Origin: Qipengyuania sp. YIM B01966
GTDB taxonomy: Bacteria > Pseudomonadota > Alphaproteobacteria > Sphingomonadales > Sphingomonadaceae
Reading direction: 5' to 3'
NCBI RefSeq assembly: GCF_016461955.1
Contig: NZ_JADMNM010000001.1
Span: 469,179-533,178, forward strand
DNA length: 64,000 nt
This document shows, in pieces, positions 16,984 to 25,543 of this stretch. Below the pieces are notes generated by a model. The model made no database searches. It saw nothing but the letters and a program-made list of their open reading frames with translations, and was not told where the DNA came from. The position numbers were made by a program, and so were the translations under genes. Each line of letters begins with the position of its first letter. Positions within the stretch are counted from its first letter, which is position 1.

Positions 16984-19074
16984 GTGAGCATTCGAGCCGC
17001 CATGCTTATCGGCGCAGCCATCTCAGCCGTAATCGCGCCCGCCGTCGCGCACGCCGAAGCGGCCGATGCCGCGCCGGGCGATTACCTGCCGCCCGAAATC
17101 GTGGTAACCGCAGCAGCGCATGGCTACGCGCATGGCGATGGGGCGGCCGCGGCGAAGGCGCCGACGCCGCTGATCGACATCCCGCAGACGATCACCATGA
17201 TTACTGCCGACCAGCTCAATGATCAGGCCACCCGCCAGCTCAATGACGCGCTGCGCTATGTCCCCGGGGTGACGATCGGCACCGGCGAAGGGCACCGCGA
17301 CCAGATCAATCTGCGCGGCCAGAACACCACCGCCGACTTCTTCCTCGACGGGATGCGTGACGACGCGCAATATTACCGCCCGCTCTATGATGTCGAACGG
17401 ATCGAGGTGCTGAAGGGCGCCAATGCGCTGCTGTTCGGGCGCGGCGGGGGCGGCGGGGTCATCAACCGTGTCAGCAAGACCGCCGATCCGCGCCGGGCGG
17501 TCACGGATTTTGCCGGCACGCTCGACAGTTTCGGCGCCTGGGCCGTTACGGGCGACATTGCGCGTCCGCTTTCAGGCACGGCCGCGGCGCGGCTCAATGC
17601 GACTTACGAGGAGTTCGCCAACCACCGCGACGTCTATGACGGCCGCTTCTGGGGTGTCTCGCCCACTGTCACCGCCGAATTGGCGCCCGACACGCGGGTC
17701 ATCGCACATTATTCCTATGGCGACGATCGCCGCACCACCGATCGCGGGATCCCGTCGCTGGGCACCGCGCCGCTTGCCGGCCATGACAAGACGTTCTTCG
17801 GCGATCCGGCCTTCAACCAGAGCCGCGCGCAGACGCATACCGCGCAGCTCCGGCTCGAACAGCGGCTGGGCGCTGACCTGACGCTCAGCCTGGGCGGGCT
17901 GATGGGCGATTACGACAAATATTACGGCAACGTCGTGCCCGCCGCCACCAATGGCACCACCGTCACCCTCAATGGCTATGCCTCGAACACCGACCGCCGC
18001 AACTGGCTGGGTCAGGGCTATCTGGTGTGGACGCCGACGACCGGCGGGGTGCGGCATACCATCGTTGCCGGGTTCGATGCCGGCACACAGGACACCACGG
18101 CGGATCGTTATGAGGTCGATTTCGGTGGCGGCCTGCGCACCGTGACGATCCCGTTGCAGCGCGCCCTGGCCGTGCCGGCGGCCCGGCTGGGGGTCCGCAG
18201 CCGCGCGACTGCGGCCGAACTGACGACCTTCTCCGCCTATCTCCAGAACCAGCTCGATTTCGGGCCGGTGCAGGTGCTGGCCGGTGTGCGCCACGATTCT
18301 TTCGAACTTGCCAGCACCAACCTCCTGACCGGGGCCGGCCTCTCGCGGACCGACCGCAAATGGAGCCCGCGCGCGGCGATTATCGGCAAGCCGGCCGCAG
18401 ATGTCTCGCTCTATGCCAGCTACGCAACCAGCTTCCTGCCGCAATCGGGCGACCAGTTCGGCGCGCTCGACACGGTGACCGCCGATCTGGCGCCGGAAAA
18501 GTTCGTCAATTGGGAAACCGGCATCAAGTGGGCGCCGCGCCGCGATCTGGTGCTGAGCGCGGCGCTTTTCCGGCTCGAGCGGTCGAACAGCCGCGCGACG
18601 GACCCGGCCAATCCGGCCCTCACCGTGCTGACCGGCAAAAGCCGCGTGCAGGGGGTGGAACTCGGCCTCGTCGGGCGGATCAGGCCGAACTGGCAGGCCA
18701 ATCTCGGCTATGCGCTGATGGACGGCGAGTATCTGACCGATTCCGCCGCCGCGCCCGCCGGGCGCGTGCCGGGCCAATTGCCGCGCCACCAGCTGTCCGC
18801 ATGGACCCGCTACGACCTGACCGATCGCTTTGCATTGGGCGGCGGGCTCTTATGGCAGAGCGGGCAATACGCCACCGCCAGCAACACCGTTCGCCTGCCC
18901 GGTTTCGCGCGGGTCGATCTGGCGGCCTATTACGCGCTGAGCGAGCAGGTGAGCGTGCAGCTCAACATCGAGAACCTGCTCGATGAACGCTATTACCCGA
19001 GCGCGCACGGCAACAGCAATATCCAGCCGGGAGAGCCTCTGAACGGCTCGCTGAGCGTGCGATTCGCGTTCTAG
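16984..19074 (+). CDS. TonB-dependent siderophore receptor
   Basis: An outer-membrane beta-barrel receptor of about 696 residues for TonB-driven uptake, probably of a catecholate-type ferric siderophore (Fiu/CirA-like). It has a signal peptide ending at AVAHA, a TonB-box-like PPEIVVTA, a plug domain with QTITMITADQLNDQ and the QINLRGQNTTADFFLDGMRD and VERIEVLKGANALLFGRG signatures, and the C-terminal strand ending in Phe (LSVRFAF). I chose GTG at 16984 because GGAG lies 7 bp upstream and the signal peptide then has normal length; a TTG at 16954 is in frame but inside the regulatory repeat. No TonB or ABC partner is adjacent. Confidence 0.93.
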   Translation: MSIRAAMLIGAAISAVIAPAVAHAEAADAAPGDYLPPEIVVTAAAHGYAHGDGAAAAKAPTPLIDIPQTITMITADQLNDQATRQLNDALRYVPGVTIGTGEGHRDQINLRGQNTTADFFLDGMRDDAQYYRPLYDVERIEVLKGANALLFGRGGGGGVINRVSKTADPRRAVTDFAGTLDSFGAWAVTGDIARPLSGTAAARLNATYEEFANHRDVYDGRFWGVSPTVTAELAPDTRVIAHYSYGDDRRTTDRGIPSLGTAPLAGHDKTFFGDPAFNQSRAQTHTAQLRLEQRLGADLTLSLGGLMGDYDKYYGNVVPAATNGTTVTLNGYASNTDRRNWLGQGYLVWTPTTGGVRHTIVAGFDAGTQDTTADRYEVDFGGGLRTVTIPLQRALAVPAARLGVRSRATAAELTTFSAYLQNQLDFGPVQVLAGVRHDSFELASTNLLTGAGLSRTDRKWSPRAAIIGKPAADVSLYASYATSFLPQSGDQFGALDTVTADLAPEKFVNWETGIKWAPRRDLVLSAALFRLERSNSRATDPANPALTVLTGKSRVQGVELGLVGRIRPNWQANLGYALMDGEYLTDSAAAPAGRVPGQLPRHQLSAWTRYDLTDRFALGGGLLWQSGQYATASNTVRLPGFARVDLAAYYALSEQVSVQLNIENLLDERYYPSAHGNSNIQPGEPLNGSLSVRFAF

Positions 19075-19583
19075 GGTGCCGGGGTGGCGGCGGTGTTGGA
19101 AAGGGGCTGAGCGGGGCGCTGAGGGGCGCTGGCGCGCGCCAGCCTCGCCGCCCGCCGGACCGCCCGCACCAGGCGCGGATAGACTCCGCAGCGGCACAGA
19201 TTGGGCAGCGCCGCGCGGATGTCGGCATCGGAGGGATCGGCATTGCGCGCGATCAGCGCGGCGGCCGCGATCACGATACCCGGAGTGCAGAACCCGCACT
19301 GGATCGCCTGGTCGGCGACCAGCGCCTGCTGCACCGGGTGCGAGCGGTCGCGGCTCAATCCCTCGATGGTGACGATATCGCGCCCCTCGGCGGCCGCCAG
19401 CGTCAGCTGGCATGATCGCATCGCGGTGCCGTCGACCAGCACGGTGCAGGCATGGCAATCGCCCGCGCCGCAGCCATATTTGGTGCCGGTGAGGTTGGCC
19501 GCCTCGCGCAGCGCGACCAGCAGTGGCATCGCCGGGTCGAGCGCGAAATCGAGCGGCCGGCCATTGACCGTCATCCCCGGCAT
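19071..19583 (-). CDS. Two-cluster [2Fe-2S] protein, IorA/CoxS-like, without partner subunits
   Basis: A 170-residue protein with both [2Fe-2S] domains of the small subunit of molybdenum hydroxylases: a plant-ferredoxin-like cluster (KYGCGAGDCHACTVLVDG, plus a Cys in AMRSCQ) and a helical-bundle cluster (QCGFCTPGIV and LCRCGVYPRLV). In isoquinoline 1-oxidoreductase and related enzymes it passes electrons from the molybdopterin subunit. No molybdopterin-binding or FAD subunit gene is next to it. The C-terminal 25 residues are Ala/Pro-rich. It shares the CTAG stop with the receptor gene and follows the aldolase gene by 19 bp, so it may be in an operon with it. Confidence 0.88.
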   Translation of the reverse strand: MPGMTVNGRPLDFALDPAMPLLVALREAANLTGTKYGCGAGDCHACTVLVDGTAMRSCQLTLAAAEGRDIVTIEGLSRDRSHPVQQALVADQAIQCGFCTPGIVIAAAALIARNADPSDADIRAALPNLCRCGVYPRLVRAVRRAARLARASAPQRPAQPLSNTAATPAP

Positions 19584-19602
19584 GGTGCGGCGTTCCCGGC
19601 GC

Positions 19603-20361
19603 TCAGTCGCGCCACGAGGGGTCGATACGGTCGATCCGCCGTTTCCAAGCCTGGAAATCGGCATAGCCCGCCCCGCCCGGCGCCTGCACCTGCCCGAGAT
19701 CGCGCTGGTGGACCCCAATCACATCGGTGCCGACATGGATCGGCTGCCCCATCGCCAGCGTCGCGCACTGGATTTCGCAGGCCCGTTGCAGCGCCCAGGT
19801 TTGCAGGAACATCTCGTAAATCGTCCGCCCCATCACCACCGGGCCGTGGTTGCGCAGCATCAGGATGCGCTTGTCGGCTAGATTGGCGAGCAGCCGGTCG
19901 CCCTCCTCGGCGCGCACCGTCACCCCTTCGAAATCGTGATAGCCGATCTGGCCGATGAAATTGCAGGCATAGAAATTGGTCGGCAGCAGCCCGTGTTCGG
20001 TGCTGCACACGGCCATCGTTTCGGTCGTATGGGTGTGGCAGATCGCGTGCGCCCAGTCGAGATGGCGGTGGAAATAGGCGTGCTGGGTAAAGCCCGCCTT
20101 GTTGACCGGGTAATTGCCCGCCAGCGTGTTGCCGTCGATGTCGATCTTGACGAGGTTCGAGGCGGTGACCTCGCTATAGAGCAGGCCGAACGGGTTGATC
20201 AGGAACGCCCCCGCCTCGCCCGGCACGCGGACCGAGATGTGGTTGTAGATCGATTCCGACCAGCCGAGGTGGTCGAAGATCCGGTAACAGGCGGCCAGGT
20301 CCTGCCGCGCTTCCCATTCTTCGGCGCTGCATTCGATCCGCGGCTTCATCTGGGTGGCCAC
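19603..20361 (-). CDS. Class II aldolase/adducin family protein
   Basis: A 252-residue class II aldolase/adducin-fold protein. The zinc-binding pair is visible in AICHTHTTETMAV and a further His in MLRNHGPVVMG; the N-terminal YNHISVRVPG and INPFGLLYSEVTASNLVKID are the family's substrate-phosphate region. Substrates in this family range from sugar phosphates to non-phosphorylated compounds, so the reaction is not assigned. I selected a GTG at 20361 because AAGGAG lies 7 bp upstream; the ATG at 20349 would be 19 bp away from it. It is divergent from the cheA operon. Confidence 0.85.
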   Translation of the reverse strand: MATQMKPRIECSAEEWEARQDLAACYRIFDHLGWSESIYNHISVRVPGEAGAFLINPFGLLYSEVTASNLVKIDIDGNTLAGNYPVNKAGFTQHAYFHRHLDWAHAICHTHTTETMAVCSTEHGLLPTNFYACNFIGQIGYHDFEGVTVRAEEGDRLLANLADKRILMLRNHGPVVMGRTIYEMFLQTWALQRACEIQCATLAMGQPIHVGTDVIGVHQRDLGQVQAPGGAGYADFQAWKRRIDRIDPSWRD

Positions 20362-20454
20362 CTGTCGTCTCCTTCGTGCTGCTGCGCTAGCTATCGCACA
20401 GCGCCGCGCCGGCGCACAAGAGCCGGGCCTGCAAAGCGCGCTGGCGACCAATCG

Positions 20455-20462
20455 TTAACCAT
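20455..20462 (+). promoter_or_regulatory. Possible CtrA half-site before the cheA operon
   Basis: TTAACCAT lies about 35 bp before the cheA start, in the 136 bp gap between divergent genes. TTAACCAT is the extended half of CtrA boxes in Caulobacter promoters. No second TTAA is found at the N7 spacing, so this is a half-site at best. Confidence 0.3.
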
Positions 20463-20497
20463 CTCGGCCTACACCCTCAAGCGAGGGGGGTGCGGGC

Positions 20498-22597
20498 ATG
20501 GACGATCTTTTGGCCGACTTCGTGGCCGAAACACGCGACATGATGCAGGCGATGGCCGGCGAGCTTGTCGCGTGGGAGCGCACGCCCGACGACCGCGAGA
20601 GCCTCGATACCATCTTCCGCTTCGTCCACACGGTGAAGGGCAATTGCGGCTTTTTCGACTTTCCCAGGCTCGAGCGGCTGAGCCATGCCGCCGAAACCGC
20701 GCTGGCCGACGTCCGCTCGGGCAATCGCACGGTCGATGTCCGGCTGGTCGATGCGGTGCTGGCGATCATCGACCGGATCGGCGAGCTGACCGACGCGATC
20801 GAAGGCGGCTCCGACCTTGATCGCGGGGATGACGAACACTTGATCGCCGCGCTGGAGGACGGGGCCGGCGCGCTGCGCGACATGGCACCGCTGCTTGCCG
20901 CCGAAACCATTGGCACCAGCGCGCCGGCCCCGACCGCGCCCCAGCGCAGCATCCGCCTGCCGCTTGACCTGATCGACCGGGTGATGAGCGATGTCTCCGA
21001 CCTGGTGCTGGCGCGCAACGAATTGGCCCGCACCCTGCGGCTTGGCGCGCCCGATACCGGTGACGGCACGCTGGAACGGCTGTCCGCCATCATCGACAGC
21101 CTGCGCGATGGCGTAACCCGGATGCGGATGCAGCGCATCGACACCTTGTTCGGCGCGCTGCCCCGGCTTGTGCGCGACCTCGCGGCCGATCTCGGCAAGG
21201 AGGTGCTGGTCGATTGCGAGGGCGGCGATGTCGAACTCGACCGCGAGTTGATCGAGATGCTGCGCGACCCGCTGACCCATATCATCCGCAACGCGGTCGA
21301 TCACGGGATCGAGCCTCCGCATCAGCGGATCGCCGCGGGCAAGCACGAGGAAGGCGTGCTGAAATTGCACGCCCGCCAGGCTGATAATCGCATCCATCTC
21401 GAAATCACCGATGATGGCCGGGGAATCGATGGCGAGCGGCTGGTGGCCAAGGCCGTCGAGGCAGGTTTGTGCACCGCCGCCGAAGGCGCAGCCTATGACC
21501 GGCGCGAGCGCCAGCAACTGATCTTTCACCCTGGCCTCAGCACTGCCGCAGCGGTGACAGCGGTCTCGGGGCGCGGGGTCGGGATGGATGTGGTGCGCGC
21601 CAATATCGAGCGCATCGGCGGTGCGATTAAGGTCTGCTCGGAGCCCGGTCAGGGCACGCGCTTCACCCTCGCTTTGCCGCTGACCCTCAGCATCGTGCCC
21701 TCGCTGACGGTGTGCAGCGGCGGGCAGATGTTCGCCATCCCGCGCGGGGTGGTGGAGGAGATCGTCCACGCCGGGAATGCCGCACTCGACTTCGCCCGCA
21801 TGGGCGACGCGCTGCTGGCAAATGTTCGCGGGCGGCGAATGGGCTGCCTCTCGCTGGCCGACGTCCTTGGCCTCAGCGCCGCGCAGGCTGCCGAGAACGC
21901 GCCGCTGGTTCTGATCCGGCTGGCGGGGGGTGACCTGTTTGCGCTCGCGGTGGACCGCGTGCTCGATCACGAGGATCTGGTGATCAAGCCGGTCGCTCCG
22001 GCGATCATGCAATTGGGCCTGTATGCCGGCGCGACGCTGCTCGACAGCGGGGAGCCGGTGATGATGCTCGACATGGCGAGCATCGCGCGCACCCACGCCA
22101 TGCTGCGCGATCACGCCGATCGCACCGCCACCGCCCCGGCCGCCGACCGCGTACAGGGCCACCGGCCGCGCACGGCCGGCCTGACCGTGCTGGTCTACAC
22201 CTCGCTCGCCGGCCGCCGACGCGCGATCCGGATGGACCGGGTGATGCGGATCGAGCGGGTGGCGCGTACCGATGCCGATTGCGGCGGTGCGCGGCCGCAA
22301 ATCGCCATTGACGGGGCGATCCTGCCGCTCGCCGGATGCGAGACGGGCATCGCGCCCGGCGACCGGCCACTCACCATCTTGCGGCTGGCCGCCGACAACC
22401 CGGCGGCGGGCGAGATTGCCCTCGCCATCGATGCGATCGAGGATACCGCCCTGCTTGAGGGACCCGTGCTGCCGCCGCTGGGCAGCGGGCAACCGCTGCT
22501 GGGCAGCGCGATGATTGGCGGGGCGCTATGCGAGCTGGTCGATTGCGACGCGCTGTTCGCGGCCCATCGACCCGCCCTGATCGGCGCCGCGCGATGA
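20498..22597 (+). CDS. cheA: Chemotaxis histidine kinase CheA with an extra C-terminal CheW-like domain
   Basis: CheA autophosphorylates in response to chemoreceptors and passes phosphate to CheY and CheB. The 699 residues contain an Hpt/P1 domain with the phosphorylated His in FRFVHTVKGNCGF (H44), a dimerisation P3 helix pair near 150-215, the ATPase domain with the N box LTHIIRNAVDHGIE, the G boxes DDGRGIDG and GRGVGMDVVRANIE, and a P5 CheW-like domain near 400-530. Unusually, about 140 further residues look like a second CheW-type domain (RRRAIRMDRVMRIERV ... ALAIDAIEDTALLEG ... GGALCELVDCDALF). There is no obvious P2 domain. First gene of the operon. Confidence 0.93.
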   Translation: MDDLLADFVAETRDMMQAMAGELVAWERTPDDRESLDTIFRFVHTVKGNCGFFDFPRLERLSHAAETALADVRSGNRTVDVRLVDAVLAIIDRIGELTDAIEGGSDLDRGDDEHLIAALEDGAGALRDMAPLLAAETIGTSAPAPTAPQRSIRLPLDLIDRVMSDVSDLVLARNELARTLRLGAPDTGDGTLERLSAIIDSLRDGVTRMRMQRIDTLFGALPRLVRDLAADLGKEVLVDCEGGDVELDRELIEMLRDPLTHIIRNAVDHGIEPPHQRIAAGKHEEGVLKLHARQADNRIHLEITDDGRGIDGERLVAKAVEAGLCTAAEGAAYDRRERQQLIFHPGLSTAAAVTAVSGRGVGMDVVRANIERIGGAIKVCSEPGQGTRFTLALPLTLSIVPSLTVCSGGQMFAIPRGVVEEIVHAGNAALDFARMGDALLANVRGRRMGCLSLADVLGLSAAQAAENAPLVLIRLAGGDLFALAVDRVLDHEDLVIKPVAPAIMQLGLYAGATLLDSGEPVMMLDMASIARTHAMLRDHADRTATAPAADRVQGHRPRTAGLTVLVYTSLAGRRRAIRMDRVMRIERVARTDADCGGARPQIAIDGAILPLAGCETGIAPGDRPLTILRLAADNPAAGEIALAIDAIEDTALLEGPVLPPLGSGQPLLGSAMIGGALCELVDCDALFAAHRPALIGAAR

Positions 22598-23034
22598 GCG
22601 GCCCGGTGCTTTGCGTAACGCTGGCGGGCCGGTCGGCAGCGATCGATGCCGCAGCCGTGCATTCGGTGGTCGAGCTCGGCGCGCTGACGCCGGTGCCGCG
22701 CGCGCCCGCCCACATCCTCGGCCTTGCCGCGCTGCGCAGCCGCACGCTGACCGTAATCGACAGCCGGGCCGCGCTGGGCCTCGCCGCCGCGCCCGGCCCG
22801 TTACCCGCTGGTCAGCAAGCTGTGATTACCGATATTGACGGCCACGCCTATGCGCTGCTGGTCGATGATGTCGCCGGGGTCAGTGACCTGGCCGGCGAAC
22901 CGGAACCGATCATCGGCCGCGCCGGTCCTGGCTGGGAGCGCGTCGCGCGCGGGGCAGGTGACACCGCCTTTGGTCCGGCATTGCTGATCGATCTGCCCGC
23001 GCTTGTCGCCGGGCTGCCGGCGATGGCTGCCTGA
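22594..23034 (+). CDS. cheW: Chemotaxis coupling protein CheW
   Basis: CheW bridges receptors and CheA. The 146-residue SH3-like protein has the expected pattern: a first strand pair (VLCVTLAGRSAAIDAAAVHSV), PRAPAHILGLAALRSRTLTV, and the second half AYALLVDDVAGVSDL with a C-terminal helix. The ATG overlaps the cheA stop as ATGA, so the two are translationally coupled. It is complete, unlike the cheW at 62398. Confidence 0.9.
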   Translation: MSGPVLCVTLAGRSAAIDAAAVHSVVELGALTPVPRAPAHILGLAALRSRTLTVIDSRAALGLAAAPGPLPAGQQAVITDIDGHAYALLVDDVAGVSDLAGEPEPIIGRAGPGWERVARGAGDTAFGPALLIDLPALVAGLPAMAA

Positions 23035-23107
23035 GATGCCCGGACCAATCGCCATGCCATCCACTATCACGCAGCTTTCAGCAGACGCACATATGGGGTC
23101 GCAGCCA

Positions 23108-23473
23108 ATGCATACTTGTCTGATCGTCGATGATTCGCGCGTCATCCGCAAGGTGTCGCGCCATATCCTCGAGGAATTCGGTTTCGTCGTCGAAGAGGCC
23201 GAAAACGGCCAGGACGGTCTCAACAAATGCATCGCCGCGATGCCCGCGCTGGTGCTGCTCGACTGGAATATGCCGGTCATGTCGGGGATCGAGTTTCTCG
23301 TTCGTTTGCGCGCGCATCCGGGCGGCGACCGGCCCAAGGTGGTGTTCTGCACGACCGAGAACGACGTCGCCCATATTCGTGAGGCGATCGCCGCGGGGGC
23401 GGACGAATATGTCATGAAGCCGTTCGATCACGATACCTTGCAGATCAAGCTGCAGCTCGTCGGCTTCGCCTGA
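23108..23473 (+). CDS. cheY: Response regulator CheY (first copy)
   Basis: A 121-residue stand-alone receiver domain: acidic pocket VDDS, phospho-acceptor D52 in LLDWNMP, the conserved Thr82 and Lys104 in MKPFD. Phosphorylated by CheA, it would act on the flagellar switch or as a phosphate sink. The start at MHTCLIVDDS gives standard CheY length; an in-frame ATG at 23093 is possible. It lies between cheW and cheB in the operon. Confidence 0.9.
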   Translation: MHTCLIVDDSRVIRKVSRHILEEFGFVVEEAENGQDGLNKCIAAMPALVLLDWNMPVMSGIEFLVRLRAHPGGDRPKVVFCTTENDVAHIREAIAAGADEYVMKPFDHDTLQIKLQLVGFA

Positions 23474-23484
23474 GGGGCGCCCGT

Positions 23485-24633
23485 ATGCCCGACGCCTCGC
23501 CTTCTCCGGCCCAGCCTCCGCCGTTCCGGCCGGCCCTTACCGCCGGCGGGCCGCTGCAGGTCATGGTGGTCGACGATTCGCTGACCACGCGGACCGCGAT
23601 TGCCCGCCTGATCGACAGCGCGGAGGACATGGTTGTCGCCGCCACCGCCGCCTCGGCCGAGCGGGCGCTGGCCGAGTTGCCTTGCCGGCCGCTCGACGTG
23701 ATCGTGCTCGACCTCGAAATGCCCGGCATGGGCGGGATGGAAGCGCTGCCGCGCCTGCTGGCAGCGCGTGCCGGAGTGCAGGTGCTGGTCGTTTCCGCCC
23801 TTACCGAAATCGGCGCCGAAGCAACCTTGCGGGCGCTCGCGCTGGGCGCGGCCGACACCATGCCCAAGCCGCGATCGGGCGGGTTCAACGCGCGCTGGCG
23901 CGAAAGCCTCCTGAAGCGCGTGCGCGTCTTGGGCCGCGCCGCGCGGGGTACGGACGAGACAGTGGGCGAAAGCTGCGCCGGGCGCGCCAGCACTGCTGTG
24001 CGGCCCCGGCCCGCCAACGGGCAGGATCGCAAGGCGCCGCGCATCATTGCCTTCGGCGCATCGACCGGGGGCATCCATGCGCTGTGCCAGGTGATGGCCG
24101 ATCTGCCGCGAGCGGTCGACCTGCCGATCCTTGTCACGCAGCACCTTCCGCCGAGCTTCATGGAGGTATTCGCGCGGCAGCTGACCGCTGCGGCAGGTCG
24201 ACCGGCCAGCGTTGCGCAGACCGGGACGGTGCTCGAACAGGGCCGGATCTATGTCGCGCCCGGCACCGGGCACCTGCTGGTTGGCGAGGTGGGCGACCGG
24301 CTGGTGGCGGCGATCGACCCGGCCCCTGCACCGAGCGGCTGTCTCCCCTCGGTCGATCCGATGCTGCAATCGCTTGCCGATGCGCTGGGCGGGGCGGCGA
24401 TTGCGGTTATTTTGTCCGGTATGGGCCGTGACGGCGCGCTGGGCGCAGCGGTGCTGGCCGCGAAGGGGGGCACGCTGATCGCCCAGGACCGCGCCAGCAG
24501 CGCCGTCTGGGGGATGCCCCGCGCCGTGGCCGAGGCGGGCCTTGCCGATGCGGTGCTGCCACCTGCTCTGATCGCGGCCGAACTGGGCGTACGGACCGCT
24601 GCTGCGCCGCGGGTATCAGCCACATGGCCGTGA
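23485..24633 (+). CDS. cheB: Chemotaxis methylesterase CheB
   Basis: CheB removes methyl groups from chemoreceptors when phosphorylated. The 382-residue protein has an N-terminal receiver (MVVDDSLTTR, IVLDLEMPGMGG) and a C-terminal methylesterase domain with the catalytic Ser in FGASTGG, His in TQHLPPSF and Asp in LSGMGRDG. GAGGGGC about 6 bp upstream serves as the ribosome-binding site. cheR follows with a 10 bp overlap, pairing the two adaptation enzymes. Confidence 0.95.
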   Translation: MPDASPSPAQPPPFRPALTAGGPLQVMVVDDSLTTRTAIARLIDSAEDMVVAATAASAERALAELPCRPLDVIVLDLEMPGMGGMEALPRLLAARAGVQVLVVSALTEIGAEATLRALALGAADTMPKPRSGGFNARWRESLLKRVRVLGRAARGTDETVGESCAGRASTAVRPRPANGQDRKAPRIIAFGASTGGIHALCQVMADLPRAVDLPILVTQHLPPSFMEVFARQLTAAAGRPASVAQTGTVLEQGRIYVAPGTGHLLVGEVGDRLVAAIDPAPAPSGCLPSVDPMLQSLADALGGAAIAVILSGMGRDGALGAAVLAAKGGTLIAQDRASSAVWGMPRAVAEAGLADAVLPPALIAAELGVRTAAAPRVSATWP

Positions 24634-25487
24634 GCCGAATTTCCCGCCAGATCCTGGCTGATCTGATGCGCGCGCGAACCGGGCAGCACATGGCCCCTGA
24701 ACGCGATTGGCGAATCGATAGCGCCCTGGCGCCGCTGTTCCGGCGGCACGGGATCGACAATGCCGATCACCTCGTGTGCCTGCTGGCGCAGGACCGGACC
24801 GGCACGCTGGCCGATCAGGTGGTCGAGGCGCTGCTCAACAACGAAACCTATTTCTTCCGCGACCGCGCGATCTTCGATGCGCTGCGCGACAAGGAGTTAC
24901 CTGAACTGGCCGCGCGGGCACCGGCCCGGCGGCTGTCGCTCTGGTGTGCCGGGTGCTCGACCGGGCAGGAACCCCTGTCGCTGGCGATACTGGGCGATCA
25001 GGTGCCCGCCGGGCCGCGCAACCTGTCGCCGGCGATCCTGGCCACCGACATTTCGGGCGCGGCGATCGCTCAGGCGCGGGCGGGCAGGTACAGCCAGTTC
25101 GAAATCCAGCGCGGTCTGACAATGCGCGAGACCGTCAGATATTTTACCGAAGCTGATGATGGCTGGCAGGCTGATCCGGCGCTGCTTGGCCGCATCCAGT
25201 TCGGCATTCACAACCTGCTCGACCGCCCGCCCGACGACGCTCCGTTCGACCTCATTACCTGCCGCAACGTGCTGCTTTATTTCGATCCGGCCACGCGCGC
25301 GGTTGCGCTCGGTCGCCTGGTTTCGGCGTTGACCGAAGGCGGCGTGCTCCTGCTCGGTTCGGGCGAAACGCTTGAAAGCGGGCATGGTCTGCCCCTGGCG
25401 CCGCGGCCCGGTTTGCCGGGGCTGTTTGTGCGTATGGCAATTGGCGCTGCGCAGCCGGCACCGCGCCGCGCCGGAGGGCGCGGATGA
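24624..25487 (+). CDS. cheR: Chemotaxis methyltransferase CheR
   Basis: CheR methylates glutamates on chemoreceptors with SAM. The 287-residue protein has the helical N-terminal domain, LLNNETYFFRDRAIFD, the SAM-binding loop LWCAGCSTGQEPLSLAI, the acidic ATDISGAAIAQAR and the FDLITCRNVLLYFD motif that marks CheR. No C-terminal TPR or pentapeptide-binding extension is seen. The C-terminal 20 residues are Ala/Arg-rich. Confidence 0.94.
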   Translation: MAVSRISRQILADLMRARTGQHMAPERDWRIDSALAPLFRRHGIDNADHLVCLLAQDRTGTLADQVVEALLNNETYFFRDRAIFDALRDKELPELAARAPARRLSLWCAGCSTGQEPLSLAILGDQVPAGPRNLSPAILATDISGAAIAQARAGRYSQFEIQRGLTMRETVRYFTEADDGWQADPALLGRIQFGIHNLLDRPPDDAPFDLITCRNVLLYFDPATRAVALGRLVSALTEGGVLLLGSGETLESGHGLPLAPRPGLPGLFVRMAIGAAQPAPRRAGGRG

Positions 25488-25543
25488 TGGTTCACCATTC
25501 CTTAGCCGTCATGTCGCTATCGCTGCGCGCAGGGGAGAGCTGA

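Noticed and set aside
24249..24770. Open frames antisense to cheB and cheR
   Set aside because: Low-complexity Ala/Arg/Pro shadows of genes with full catalytic motifs.
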